Assembly: GCF_022565775.1 (NCBI RefSeq)
Contig: NZ_JAIUMC010000001.1
Span: 124,001-188,000, forward strand
DNA length: 64,000 nucleotides
Source of the DNA: Natronospirillum sp.
GTDB taxonomy: Bacteria > Pseudomonadota > Gammaproteobacteria > Pseudomonadales > Natronospirillaceae
Direction: 5' to 3'
Below the pieces are notes generated by a model, which was given only the letters and a program-made list of their open reading frames with translations, was not told where the DNA came from and ran no database searches. Made by a program: the position numbers and the translations under genes. Positions 53,068 through 61,688 of the stretch are shown here, piece after piece. How positions within the stretch are numbered: position 1 is the first letter of the stretch; each line of letters begins with the position of its first letter.

Positions 53068-53831
53068 GCCAGTCTCATGATGTGCCTCAGTCCATCATCG
53101 ATCACCTGAAGGAACTGCGCACACGCTTGCTGCGCAGCGTCATTGTGGTGCTGGTTCTGTTCGGCATTCTGTACGTCTTTTCCAATGAACTCTACGGCAT
53201 TCTCTCGGCGCCGTTGCGCATTCTGGTCGAAGAGCAGGCCGGGCAAATTATCGCCACTGGTGTGGCGTCCCCCTTCCTGGTGCCGTTCAAGCTGAGTTTT
53301 GTTGCCGCGGTCATGCTCGGCATGCCATTCATTCTGTATCAGCTCTGGGCTTTCATCGCACCGGCTCTGTATCTGCATGAACGCCGGATGATGATGCCCT
53401 TGTTCATTTCCAGCGTCATCCTGTTCTACTGTGGTGTGCTGTTTACCTACTTTGTGGTCATGCCGCTGGTATTCGGTTTCTTCACCAGCGTCGGCCCGGA
53501 CATGGTGAACATCATGCCGGACATTGCGGCGATTCTGGATTTCAGTTTGAAGATGTTCTTTGCCTTCGGCCTGGCGTTCGAGATCCCCATCGCCACCGTG
53601 CTACTGATCTACAGTGGCATAACCACCGTTGAATCGCTGCGCCGCAAGCGCCCTTATATCTTTATCGGCTGCTTTGCCATCGGCATGCTGGTCACACCCC
53701 CCGATGTGTTCTCGCAGACCATACTGGCCGTGCCCATGTGGCTGCTGTTTGAACTGGGGCTGGTGTTCGCCAAGTGGGTCAAACCGCTGGATCGCGAAGA
53801 GGAAGCAGAGAAGGCAGAGGATAGAGAGTAG
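53064..53831 (+). CDS. tatC: Twin-arginine translocase subunit TatC
   Basis: This 255-residue six-helix inner-membrane protein has the TatC N-terminal IIDHLKELRTRLLRSV, the first periplasmic loop with SPFLVPFKLS, and MLVTPPDVFSQ near the fifth helix. TatC binds the twin-arginine signal peptide. It ends the operon. A weak GC hairpin with no T-run follows near 53843. Confidence 0.97.
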   Translation: MSQSHDVPQSIIDHLKELRTRLLRSVIVVLVLFGILYVFSNELYGILSAPLRILVEEQAGQIIATGVASPFLVPFKLSFVAAVMLGMPFILYQLWAFIAPALYLHERRMMMPLFISSVILFYCGVLFTYFVVMPLVFGFFTSVGPDMVNIMPDIAAILDFSLKMFFAFGLAFEIPIATVLLIYSGITTVESLRRKRPYIFIGCFAIGMLVTPPDVFSQTILAVPMWLLFELGLVFAKWVKPLDREEEAEKAEDRE

Positions 53832-53975
53832 ACTTTTGATTGGGGACCTGACGGCCCCATGCAGGTCTTACGCCCCCGGCCTACATGGAATCACTGTCCG
53901 ATCTGCAGGCCAGCAGCGTCAACCGAGCCATGCGCTGCAGGATCCCTTGTGCCCAATATCTTCGCGGCAGGTGAC

Positions 53976-54611
53976 TCAATACTGCATCGCCCATGTCGCA
54001 ATATCCTGTATGCTCAAGTCCGCAACGGAGCCGGAGCTGTCCAACTGGTAAAGTGGCTCGTCATCTAGGCCGACGATCATGGCCGCGCCTGTCCACTCCT
54101 CTTTGAAACGATAGACCGGCATATGGCGGATTCCCACGTAAGGGTCAGCCACTACCACGCGTCCGTTTTCGATACCCCGCCATACCACGAAATGCTCCGT
54201 TACCTGATTGGTAATCTGGACAATGGCCGGCGTATTGAATCTGATCAGATCTTCGAGCGAGGCCTGAATTCCAACCCCACGATATCCCTGCCATGCCAGA
54301 GCACCCTGCAGATCCAGAAACGTGAATCCTTCTGCTAGTACCACGTCGCGCGCGTCGGAATCCAGGCGATCCAGCATGTGATCGAGCACCTCCTGCTCCC
54401 GCAGGGATTCACCGTAATGATAGTTCAGGACAGTGGCTATCGTCGCGGCACCACAGGAGTAGTCGTGCTCCTGCATCACCACTGTTTCTTCACGGGCTGA
54501 CTGCCAGTCGTCAGAAGGTTCGGGCCATGGCGTAGCAGCACCAGGCCACGCAGTGGGAATGAGCAGTGCGGCCGGTACCAGCCAGGTTGTGAAAGCTTTC
54601 TTCAAGGTCAT
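53976..54611 (-). CDS. Periplasmic C39-like cysteine peptidase
   Basis: This 211-residue protein has a Sec signal peptide (hydrophobic core LVPAALLIPTAWPGAA). A single C39-like domain follows with Gln47 (oxyanion), Cys53 in QEHDYSCGAATIATVL, His140 in TEHFVVWRG and Asp156 in VADPYVG, a complete catalytic set. C39 peptidases usually sit on bacteriocin ABC exporters and cut after double-glycine leaders. A stand-alone exported form is known in the functional-amyloid protein FapD. It starts 4 bp after the beta-barrel gene, so both are cotranscribed, and it is next to a small exported protein with a leader-like motif, its likely substrate (inference). Confidence 0.85.
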   Translation of the reverse strand: MTLKKAFTTWLVPAALLIPTAWPGAATPWPEPSDDWQSAREETVVMQEHDYSCGAATIATVLNYHYGESLREQEVLDHMLDRLDSDARDVVLAEGFTFLDLQGALAWQGYRGVGIQASLEDLIRFNTPAIVQITNQVTEHFVVWRGIENGRVVVADPYVGIRHMPVYRFKEEWTGAAMIVGLDDEPLYQLDSSGSVADLSIQDIATWAMQY

Positions 54612-54615
54612 CGGC

Positions 54616-55524
54616 TCAGTCTCCAGTGAAGTCTATGCGAACCATGATCCCTGCAGCATGAGGGGCGGTCATGTCGAAACTGGCCATGGTGGTAATACTG
54701 GTATCCCGATTCCAAGATCGGGTCGTGCCCAGCGCCAGATTGTAGGACTCCGAGTCCGTTCCATCGACATCGTCCCCGTCCACGGCCTGCTCTGCCTGAT
54801 AGGTACCGGAAATGCGCGCATTCAGGCTCAGACGGTCACTGACCGAAAAGCTGGTACCGGAAGACACCTCATATCGTGTACCGGAAATAGTTCGGTCCGA
54901 CGCTGCTGTGGAGCGATGCGGCACCTCCACATCCAGGCGTACAAACTGATTGATGTAGTCATAGGTCCGCAGTGCACTGGCACCGGCACTATAGCGCCAG
55001 TAATCGAATCCGATACCGGCCTCTGCCTCACGGCGGGTTCCGGTAGGAGGCATCACTTCGCCGTGCAGAGTCACTGCCGGTCGTCTCGAGCCCTCGTCGA
55101 ATATCTGATAGGAGAGACCGGCAGCCAGGTCTGACAAACCGTTGTTGTAGTCTGTATCTCCAACCTGGCTTTCCCCCGATTCATCCGCAGCCAGTGTTGT
55201 CGTCTGACTGACAGAAGCACCAGCTCGCCCCTCCAGAGTCAGATTGTCGACCAGCCCGTAAGCCACATCGACGGTCGATCCAAGCAAACGAGTGCGCTCA
55301 GCACTCCGTTCCACAAACCCGTAGTCAAGGGCAACGCCGATACGCCATTCGCCGGGTCGATTGACCATTCCGGCAACGGACTCGCTGATCATGCCACCTT
55401 CATTTTCGGGGGCTTCTCCGACCGTAACCGGCGATTCATCGGCATGAACGATCGCAGCGGCCATAAGCACCAATACCAGTAGCAAAACGGACTGGGTAAA
55501 CATGCGACAAGACGGTTCTTTCAT
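54616..55524 (-). CDS. Outer-membrane beta-barrel protein
   Basis: This 302-residue protein has a signal peptide (VLLLVLVLMAAAIVHA) and a body of alternating amphipathic strands: GEWRIGVALDYGFVER, RLLGSTVDVAYGLVDNLTL, TLHGEVMPPTG, IGFDYWRYSAGAS and SITTMASFDMTAPHAAGIMV, ending in a strand with terminal FTGD. This is the pattern of a monomeric 12-strand-like barrel of the transporter/DUF (MetA-like) type. No substrate is indicated. The ATG at 55524 follows AAGGAGGAG. With the C39-like peptidase downstream and the small exported protein upstream, a role in secretion of that peptide is plausible, like FapF, but not shown. Confidence 0.78.
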   Translation of the reverse strand: MKEPSCRMFTQSVLLLVLVLMAAAIVHADESPVTVGEAPENEGGMISESVAGMVNRPGEWRIGVALDYGFVERSAERTRLLGSTVDVAYGLVDNLTLEGRAGASVSQTTTLAADESGESQVGDTDYNNGLSDLAAGLSYQIFDEGSRRPAVTLHGEVMPPTGTRREAEAGIGFDYWRYSAGASALRTYDYINQFVRLDVEVPHRSTAASDRTISGTRYEVSSGTSFSVSDRLSLNARISGTYQAEQAVDGDDVDGTDSESYNLALGTTRSWNRDTSITTMASFDMTAPHAAGIMVRIDFTGD

Positions 55525-55845
55525 GGGATTAAAACACTCCTCCTTCACACCCCGAGCCAACTGTCAGATGAACTTCGAGGCCAAACACAAAGGCCAACAC
55601 TTTGGCTACGCCCCAGCGTCCCCTGCAACAGGAACCGGGAATGATTCCTGTAACAGAGTGTAATGGCGTGAACCAGGTACCATTATCGCTGAATGGAATG
55701 GGACGGCTGGCTCTTAATTCCAATACAAGGCCGGCCTTTCGGTTGAGATAGTGCGAAGGAGATTGTTACGGTCTTCATGGCACCTGTCTTAATCGATTAA
55801 GAGAGGCAGTGTGCTATTCGACAAGTGATAAGAGGACAACAAGAA
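55525..55845. other. Divergent control region of the C39/barrel/small-protein locus
   Basis: These 321 bp separate the barrel gene and the small exported-protein gene and contain no further credible gene. They hold the perfect palindrome at 55787-55802. A loose promoter-like pair, TTGTTA (55763) and CTTAAT (55788), faces the small gene. Confidence 0.6.
55787..55802. promoter_or_regulatory. Perfect 16-bp palindrome, candidate operator
   Basis: TCTTAATCGATTAAGA is fully self-complementary. It lies 44 bp before the start codon of the small exported protein and overlaps the best -10 candidate, a position suited to a repressor or an activator binding as a dimer. Confidence 0.55.
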
Positions 55846-56142
55846 ATGAAGAAATTGACCCAAGCAATGATGATCGCTCTTATTTTGAGCATTATGTCTG
55901 CACCAGTAGTCGCGCAAACTGCCAGCGTCACATTGAACGACGTTGAAACGCAAATGGACGTCATGACCCAAGAGGAACTGGATGAAGTCCGTGCAGCAGG
56001 CCCACTGGGCATCGGCCTGGTGATCCTCGGTGTGGCTTCTGCTGTCAGCGTCGCTACGGGTGGCGGCATGATTGGACCCGGGCTGACTGACCCCGTGAAC
56101 CCCGTTGCGCCTCCGGGTCCGAACATTCACACGCCGTTCTGA
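55846..56142 (+). CDS. Small exported protein with double-glycine-leader-like segment
   Basis: This 98-residue protein has a Sec-type signal peptide (MKKLTQ, hydrophobic 7-22, cleavage near VVAQT). Residues 40-51, MTQEELDEVRAA, match the class II bacteriocin leader consensus position by position (Met -12, Thr -11, Glu -8, Leu -7, Val -4), with Ala-Ala in place of Gly-Gly. The remaining 47 residues begin with a Gly-rich hydrophobic run (GPLGIGLVILGVASAVS), then GGGMIGPG, and end Pro-rich (PVAPPGPNIHTPF). No cysteine is present. The neighbouring exported C39-like peptidase could cut after residue 51. The family is not recognised; a secreted peptide, a fibre subunit or a bacteriocin are all possible. 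Confidence 0.75.
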   Translation: MKKLTQAMMIALILSIMSAPVVAQTASVTLNDVETQMDVMTQEELDEVRAAGPLGIGLVILGVASAVSVATGGGMIGPGLTDPVNPVAPPGPNIHTPF

Positions 56143-56196
56143 TCCATGACTACGCGTCGGGCTGCACGGAAGCAGGTGGTCCCGGCGCCAGCCATT

Positions 56197-57426
56197 TCAT
56201 CCCTTGACCCCACCGGCGGTAAGGCCACTCACCAGGAAGCGCTGCATGAACAGGAATACCACGGTAATGGGTATCCCCGACAACACCGCCGCCGCCGCAT
56301 AGTTGCCCCACAGGGTGTTCTGCGGGTGAAAATAGTTGGTGGAGCCGACGGCCAGTGTCAGCTTGTCGGTACTTCGCAGCAGCGCCGATGCCAGAGCAAA
56401 TTCATTCACCACATTGATGAACGAGATGATGAACACCACGGCCAGTATCGGCACGCTCAGCGGCAGCAGAATCCGGTAGAAGGTCTGCCAGGGCGTGGCG
56501 CCGTCCATTGCTGCGGCTTCTTCGAGCGACACATCGATGGTGCTGAAATAGCCGATGATCATCCAGATCATCAGAGATATACCGCCCACCATGGCCAGTA
56601 TGTAGGCGCCGTGCGTATCAATGCCCAACCAGGGCACATAGTCCCCCAGACGGTCGAACAGGTTGTACAGGGCCACCAGCGCCAGGAACGGCGGGAACAT
56701 CTGCAGAATCAGCATGCCGCGCAGGATGGTGGTCTTGTGATTGAAGCGCATGCGGGCAAACGCATAGGCACTGGCAGTAGCCAGAAACAGAATCAGAAAT
56801 GCCGATGACAGCGCCACCTTGACCGAGTTCCAGAGCCAGGTCAGTACCGGGAAGGGCGGCGGGGTATGGAACGCCACCCCATAGTTGAGACGCAGGCCAC
56901 CGATGCTGGCAAAGCCGTCGGGCAGTTCTATCTGTCCCTCCACCTGATCTCCGACACGCACTACTTTCTTGTGGTCCGGTGCGGCAGCTGCCTGTTCGTC
57001 ATCGGCCACCAGCCGGAAGTCGACGCGATCCGAACGCGCCAACTCCGTGCCGGCCTGGAAGTTGGTCAGTTGGATATAGCTGTCGAGCGGGAAATGACGG
57101 GGGTTGACCGAGGACTGCACATCCAGCGACCAGGTGCCGTCACGCTCCACGGTGACCCGGCCCAGGCCCAGGCTGGCCCGCACGGATTCCTGATCCGGGC
57201 TGTAGACCGTCGCATTGTTGCGCGTGCCCACATAGGTCTGGCCCATGGCCAGAGTCCAGTGTTCCAGCGTGAAGTTCTGCGGTATCAGGCTGCCACGGGC
57301 AAAGTTCCCTTCACGAAACGAGATCGAAATGATCATCGCCAGCGGAAACAGGATCAACGCACAGAACGAGATCAAGAAAATATGGGTAGCCCAGACTCGG
57401 GCCCTGACCGACGGTGTCTTAATCAT
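56197..57426 (-). CDS. malG: Maltose ABC transporter permease MalG, with periplasmic insertion
   Basis: MalG pairs with MalF in the inner-membrane maltose/maltodextrin importer. The 409-residue protein has six predicted helices and the EAA loop [23 protein letters not shown] that contacts the ATPase. It is about 110 residues longer than E. coli MalG (296). The extra sequence lies between helices 1 and 2 (about residues 70-190) in the periplasm and is polar and beta-like, resembling the periplasmic loop of MalF. The C-terminus ends GLTAGGVKG as in MalG. It starts 14 bp after malF. No malK is visible. Confidence 0.92.
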   Translation of the reverse strand: MIKTPSVRARVWATHIFLISFCALILFPLAMIISISFREGNFARGSLIPQNFTLEHWTLAMGQTYVGTRNNATVYSPDQESVRASLGLGRVTVERDGTWSLDVQSSVNPRHFPLDSYIQLTNFQAGTELARSDRVDFRLVADDEQAAAAPDHKKVVRVGDQVEGQIELPDGFASIGGLRLNYGVAFHTPPPFPVLTWLWNSVKVALSSAFLILFLATASAYAFARMRFNHKTTILRGMLILQMFPPFLALVALYNLFDRLGDYVPWLGIDTHGAYILAMVGGISLMIWMIIGYFSTIDVSLEEAAAMDGATPWQTFYRILLPLSVPILAVVFIISFINVVNEFALASALLRSTDKLTLAVGSTNYFHPQNTLWGNYAAAAVLSGIPITVVFLFMQRFLVSGLTAGGVKG

Positions 57427-57440
57427 TGCAATCGTCCTCT

Positions 57441-59018
57441 TCAGCGGGCCATTTCTACTTTGGCGTAGCGGATGTAGAACATCGACAGCCCCGCCACCAG
57501 CAGAAAGATCAATGTGGTAATGGCCGCCGCAAGACCGAACTCCTGCGTGCCATCCTGAAACGCCAGTCGGAAGGCATAGTTGACCAGCAGGTCGGTATGC
57601 CCGGCACTGGGATTGGACCCCACGATATTGGGCCCGCCTTCCGTCAGCAGTTGAATAATGACCAGATTGTTGAAGTTGAACGCAAAGGCAGCAATCAACA
57701 ACGGAATCAGCGGCTTGGTAATCAGCGGCAGCGTAATGCGGAAGAAGTTGTTCAGTACGCCCGAGCCTTCAATATGCGCTGCCTCGTACAGGTCATCGGA
57801 AACGGACTGCAGCATGCCGAGGGCCAGAATCATCATGTAGGGATAGCCCAGCCAGATATTGGTCATCAGCACCATGGTGCGCGCCAGGCCCGGCTCGGTG
57901 AACCAGGCGGGTCGCAGGCCGAACAGCGCTTCCAGAATCAGATTGATCTCACCAAAGTTCTGGTTGAACAGCCCACGGAAAATCTGGATGGAAATGAACG
58001 CCGGTACGGCGTAGGGCAGAATCATCATGATCCGGTAGATCACCGAGCCGCGAATCAGTTTCCAGTTGAGCAGGCAGGCCAGAGTGACCCCTAGACCATA
58101 AGCAAAGAACACCGTCGCCGCACCAAAGAACATGGTCCAGATGAAGATCTCGAAAAACGGCGCCAGCATGCCGCGATCGGTGAATATGCGGGTGTAGTTG
58201 GCAAACCCGATCTGGGTGGTGAAGCCGGGCCTGACCCGGTTGCCCTCATTATCCACATAGTAGCCGCGCTCAAAGTCTGCCTGGATGTAGCCACCCGTCT
58301 GCAGGTCATGCAGTCGGTGCGGGTCATCGGCATCCGGCTCATAGCGCTCGCGCAGCGCCCCAAAGGCGCGCGGGCCGCTGTAGCGCAGTTCGGTGCCATG
58401 CGGCAGTTCGATCACCACCCGCTGCAGCCCGGAGCGATTGGCCAGCACGTCCCGCAGTGCCAGCGGGTCTGCGCCCATGGCGCCCGCTTCGGTCAGACTG
58501 GTTTCATGAACCGGGCGCTGGCCTTCACGAATGGCCCCCAGATTGATGGGCTCGGAGACAAACTTGTCATTGTCACGGCGGAATACCAGACGGAATTCCG
58601 AGTCATCTTCCGTCGGGTAGAGCTCGAAATCGTAGACCCCATCCTCATCGAGATAGGTGCGCGACAGATGATACTGCGTCGCCCGATCGTAGGTGAGCAT
58701 GTGGCCATCACCATAATTGGTGAAACTGATATAGACGCTGTAGAGCAGTGGGAAGAGGGTGAAAATGCCGATGGCTGCCAGCCCGGGAAACACATAACGG
58801 CCGACATAGATGCGCGGGTTCAGATAGACATACAGCACCACACCGGCAAGGAACGTCATGCCGACGGCGAAAATCAGGTCGCCGTTGATGAACATCAGCG
58901 TGGCAACCCAGAACATGCCGGCACCCAGCAGGCCAATGCCCAACCAGTGCGCAATGCGTCTTGCGGGCGTCGCCTGAGCAGATTGCGGCGCAATGGGGAT
59001 GGCGTTGGATTCAGCCAT
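57441..59018 (-). CDS. malF: Maltose ABC transporter permease MalF
   Basis: This 525-residue inner-membrane protein has eight helices and a large periplasmic P2 loop between helices 3 and 4 (about 100-275). The EAA loop is [24 protein letters not shown], with [19 protein letters not shown] close behind. It is similar in length to E. coli MalF (514). Its gene lies after an attenuator hairpin downstream of malE. Confidence 0.95.
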   Translation of the reverse strand: MAESNAIPIAPQSAQATPARRIAHWLGIGLLGAGMFWVATLMFINGDLIFAVGMTFLAGVVLYVYLNPRIYVGRYVFPGLAAIGIFTLFPLLYSVYISFTNYGDGHMLTYDRATQYHLSRTYLDEDGVYDFELYPTEDDSEFRLVFRRDNDKFVSEPINLGAIREGQRPVHETSLTEAGAMGADPLALRDVLANRSGLQRVVIELPHGTELRYSGPRAFGALRERYEPDADDPHRLHDLQTGGYIQADFERGYYVDNEGNRVRPGFTTQIGFANYTRIFTDRGMLAPFFEIFIWTMFFGAATVFFAYGLGVTLACLLNWKLIRGSVIYRIMMILPYAVPAFISIQIFRGLFNQNFGEINLILEALFGLRPAWFTEPGLARTMVLMTNIWLGYPYMMILALGMLQSVSDDLYEAAHIEGSGVLNNFFRITLPLITKPLIPLLIAAFAFNFNNLVIIQLLTEGGPNIVGSNPSAGHTDLLVNYAFRLAFQDGTQEFGLAAAITTLIFLLVAGLSMFYIRYAKVEMAR

Positions 59019-59090
59019 GGTCCTTACTCCTCACCACAGGAAAGCAGTGGATACCGTCAGGGGTGAACGACTGTATCCGGTAAACCGAAG

Positions 59091-59120
59091 AAAAGGGCCC
59101 CGATCGGGGGCCCCTGTTTT
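59091..59120 (-). terminator. Attenuator hairpin between malE and malF
   Basis: A GC-rich inverted repeat centred on CGATCG, with one bulged base, is followed on the minus strand by TTTT. It sits about 30 bp after the malE stop codon. Such partial terminators lower permease expression relative to the binding protein. Confidence 0.75.
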
Positions 59121-59147
59121 CGTGTGTCTTACCAGAAAGGGTAAGCC

Positions 59148-60338
59148 TTACTTCATGCGCTCGGCAGCCTCACGCATGGCTTCTTCAACGCCCTGGCGAC
59201 CCGCTGTGATGTTACCCAGCGCCACTTCAGCATTGGACCAGAACAGGTCCATGGCTGGGATGTTGGGCATGGGGTGACCCATTTCAGCATTGTCGAAGGT
59301 TGCCTGCAGACGATCTGCGTCATCGGCATTGTCGACCAGTTCCTGCAGGTAGCCTTCATGTGCCGGCACGCCCAGCGTCTGGCTCGGATCCGTGGTGTCC
59401 ATGGTGCGCAGACCGTCAACGGTCAGCAGGAATTCTTCCATGAAGATTTCCACCAGGTCCATGTTGGGCGAGGCAGCGTTGACGACAGCGCCCGGGATAC
59501 CGACAAACGGCTTGCCCAGTTCGTCCTCAACGGCAGGAATCGGCGCGACACCGAAGTCGATACCGGCAGACTCGTAACCAGCCCAGCCCCAGGGGCCGTT
59601 GATGACCATGGCCACATCACCGGATACAAAGGCGTTTTCCATGTCGCCATAATCTGCACCGGAAGGCATCACACCCTCGTCGATCAGGCGCTTCAGTACG
59701 TTCGCACCCTTGATCGCGCCTTCACTGTCAAAGCCGATGTCTGAAGCGTCGTAGGTTCCGTCTTCATTCTGACCAAAAGAATAGCCACCGGCAGACGACA
59801 GCAGACCATAAGTAAAGTAGGTGTTGTTGTAGTCCCACAGAATGGCATTGGCACCATTCAGGGAATCGTTCAGGGCAAATACTTCGTCCCATGTGGTCGG
59901 CGGTTCGCTGACCAGCTCACGGTTGTAGATCAGGCCAACGGCCTCGACCATAACCGGCCAGCCGTACTGGGTGCCTTCATAGCTGGTGGCGTTCCAGAAG
60001 CTTTCATCGATCTGGCCGCGCACATCATCACCAACAGAAATGGACTGGATGAAGCCGGAGTCCGCCCAGCTACCGAAACGGTCGTGGGCCCAGATGACGA
60101 TATCGGGACCGCGGCCTGCTGCAGCTTCCTGCTGGAAACGCTCTTCCAGGTTGTCTGGTGCTTCAACAGTGACCGGGATACCCAGTTCTTCTTCGAACTG
60201 ATCGCCGACGGCCTGCAAGCCGTTGTAGGCCTTGTCAGCGCCGATCCAGATCAGCAGTTCGCCCTCGGTTACAGCGTGGGCATTCATGGCCACGGCAGCG
60301 CCGGTGGCCGCGATTGCGGTTGCGAGCAATTTTTTCAT
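59148..60338 (-). CDS. malE: Maltose/maltodextrin-binding protein MalE
   Basis: This 396-residue periplasmic binding protein has a signal peptide ([22 protein letters not shown]). The mature start [16 protein letters not shown] and the block [18 protein letters not shown] correspond to E. coli MalE (LVIWINGDKGYNGL and PDIIFWAHDRFGGYAQSG from memory), including the sugar-contacting Trp/Asp residues. The C-terminal lobe has [16 protein letters not shown]. The ATG at 60338 follows AGGAA. It is the first gene of malEFG. Confidence 0.95.
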   Translation of the reverse strand: MKKLLATAIAATGAAVAMNAHAVTEGELLIWIGADKAYNGLQAVGDQFEEELGIPVTVEAPDNLEERFQQEAAAGRGPDIVIWAHDRFGSWADSGFIQSISVGDDVRGQIDESFWNATSYEGTQYGWPVMVEAVGLIYNRELVSEPPTTWDEVFALNDSLNGANAILWDYNNTYFTYGLLSSAGGYSFGQNEDGTYDASDIGFDSEGAIKGANVLKRLIDEGVMPSGADYGDMENAFVSGDVAMVINGPWGWAGYESAGIDFGVAPIPAVEDELGKPFVGIPGAVVNAASPNMDLVEIFMEEFLLTVDGLRTMDTTDPSQTLGVPAHEGYLQELVDNADDADRLQATFDNAEMGHPMPNIPAMDLFWSNAEVALGNITAGRQGVEEAMREAAERMK

Positions 60339-60380
60339 GAGATTGGTTCCTGTCGCGTTTATTGTTGTAGGTGGATTCTC

Positions 60381-60411
60381 GGCCGCCAGCGAGGCCGCCA
60401 GCGAGGCCGCC
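60381..60411. repeat. 12-bp direct repeat in the malE leader
   Basis: GGCCGCCAGCGA occurs twice in exact tandem (60381-60404) with a partial third copy (to 60411), 43 bp upstream of the malE start codon. It probably lies in the untranslated leader. Confidence 0.85.
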
Positions 60412-60538
60412 GCACACCCGAGCCCTGTTAAAATTACGCGCGCCGGGGTCTCACGAGCAAACAATTCCGCTACAAGCCGCTTTATTTCCACCCGGCCGTC
60501 TGCACCCCCCTCTTGGCAACCCACCTGCACCCGATGGA

Positions 60539-60595
60539 GGGGAGGAGTTTTCGCCTGGTTGGAGTTGGACTCCACCCCAACCCCGCGGTGGAGTC
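60539..60595. promoter_or_regulatory. Candidate MalT boxes and inverted repeat upstream of malE
   Basis: GGGGAGGAGT at 60539-60548 matches 9 of 10 positions of the E. coli MalT box GGGGA(T/G)GAGG. GGGGTGGAGT on the other strand (60569-60578) matches 8, and GCGGTGGAGT (60585-60594) is a poorer third. GACTCCACC (60568-60576) and GGTGGAGTC (60587-60595) also form a 9-bp inverted repeat with a 10-nt centre. That repeat could instead be a terminator hairpin for the lipoprotein operon that ends at 60658, although no T-run follows. Confidence 0.4.
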
Positions 60596-60657
60596 AAGGT
60601 CATGTCACTGAAGTGGAGGTCAGGTACAGAAATCGGTGCAGGACAGTATCGCTACCC

Positions 60658-61677
60658 TCAGGGCTGCAGGCTGGCAACCCAGGCTTGTGCGGCAGCCTCT
60701 GCGGCGCGCTCCAGCGCCTGGCGTCTGGCTCGATCAACAGAGCCGGCAAGCCCGCGTTGCTGGCTGCTGTGCTGCCAGCGCACCTGATCCTGCTCGTCGA
60801 TAAGAGTGGCGTCCAGTGTCACGATAACCTGCTGTGCATTGTCAACCGCCTGCACCGCTTCGCGAGTCGCCATGCGCAGGGTCCACTGGGCGGCAGAAGG
60901 GTCATCGACCAGCGTCAGGCCCCGCTCTGTCCAAGGCCCGGTGAGCAGGGTGCTGTTGCTGCGTCCGGTGTCATCCCACATGTCCGGGTAGAGGCGGATA
61001 TCATCCAGCAGGGCCTGCCAGTTCCCCTGCAGGGCCTGATATCTAGACGCCCAGTCAGTATCGATGGTTCGGCCGGCAAACATCTGATGCAGTTCATCGC
61101 GCGCTGCCTGCCGGCCGGCCACCGTCATGACCCGCTGCCAGGCAACAAATTCAGGCCAAAGCGGCCCGGTGCCAGCATCCGGTTCGGACAGCAGGGGGAG
61201 GTCATCGGTGTAGGCCTGGCGCAGGCGGGCTGCGGCCTGAGCAGTATCCAATGACACCAGCACATAAAGAAAACCGGCCTGGCTTTCCCAGGTGTCTTCC
61301 AGGCGCACATCGTCCAGCTCGATGTCATCCACCCGACTGGTTACCGACTGCGCGTACAGACGGCTGACGTCGCCATTGGCTTCGGTCACTTCGCTTCGCG
61401 TTTCGGCCATGATGCGCACCCGCAGGCCGGTCATGAGATCCGCTGTGGCGGCCTGTCGGGCCCGCGATTGTGTGGCCGCCTGATTGTCACCCAGCGGGCT
61501 GCCACCGCTGCCGTAGATGACGCTGCCGGTGCGCGGCGGCTGCGTTACCCAGGAAGGCTGGCCGCCAGCCTCCGGCTCCGTGGACTCTTCGGGCACAGTG
61601 GTGCAGGCGGCCAACAGCAGGGCCAGCAAAGACAATAGCAGTGGCCTGTACAGCATTCCCGGAGCAGCAGACGACAT
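60658..61677 (-). CDS. LPP20-type lipoprotein
   Basis: This 339-residue lipoprotein has a signal ending LLLAAC (lipobox LAAC). A Pro/Glu-rich linker leads to an LPP20-like domain with PSWVTQPP, an IYGSGGSPLG block and ARQAATADLMTGLRVRI, then a longer beta/alpha region. It is presumably outer-membrane anchored. LPP20, LpoB and COG3014 proteins are often encoded together in marine gammaproteobacteria; the function is unknown. The ATG at 61677 follows GAGGG and lies 11 bp after the lpoB stop. Confidence 0.82.
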   Translation of the reverse strand: MSSAAPGMLYRPLLLSLLALLLAACTTVPEESTEPEAGGQPSWVTQPPRTGSVIYGSGGSPLGDNQAATQSRARQAATADLMTGLRVRIMAETRSEVTEANGDVSRLYAQSVTSRVDDIELDDVRLEDTWESQAGFLYVLVSLDTAQAAARLRQAYTDDLPLLSEPDAGTGPLWPEFVAWQRVMTVAGRQAARDELHQMFAGRTIDTDWASRYQALQGNWQALLDDIRLYPDMWDDTGRSNSTLLTGPWTERGLTLVDDPSAAQWTLRMATREAVQAVDNAQQVIVTLDATLIDEQDQVRWQHSSQQRGLAGSVDRARRQALERAAEAAAQAWVASLQP

Positions 61678-61688
61678 GGTAATACCCT

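Larger units (their letters stand above)
60339..60657. other. Intergenic region upstream of malE
   Basis: These 319 bp hold no gene. They contain 12-bp direct repeats close to malE, a G-rich MalT-box-like sequence and an inverted repeat. A convincing -35/-10 pair for malE was not found by eye. Confidence 0.6.

Noticed and set aside
53835-53870. Intrinsic terminator after tatC
   Set aside because: A short GGGG/CCCC-type hairpin with a bulge can be drawn, but no T-run follows.
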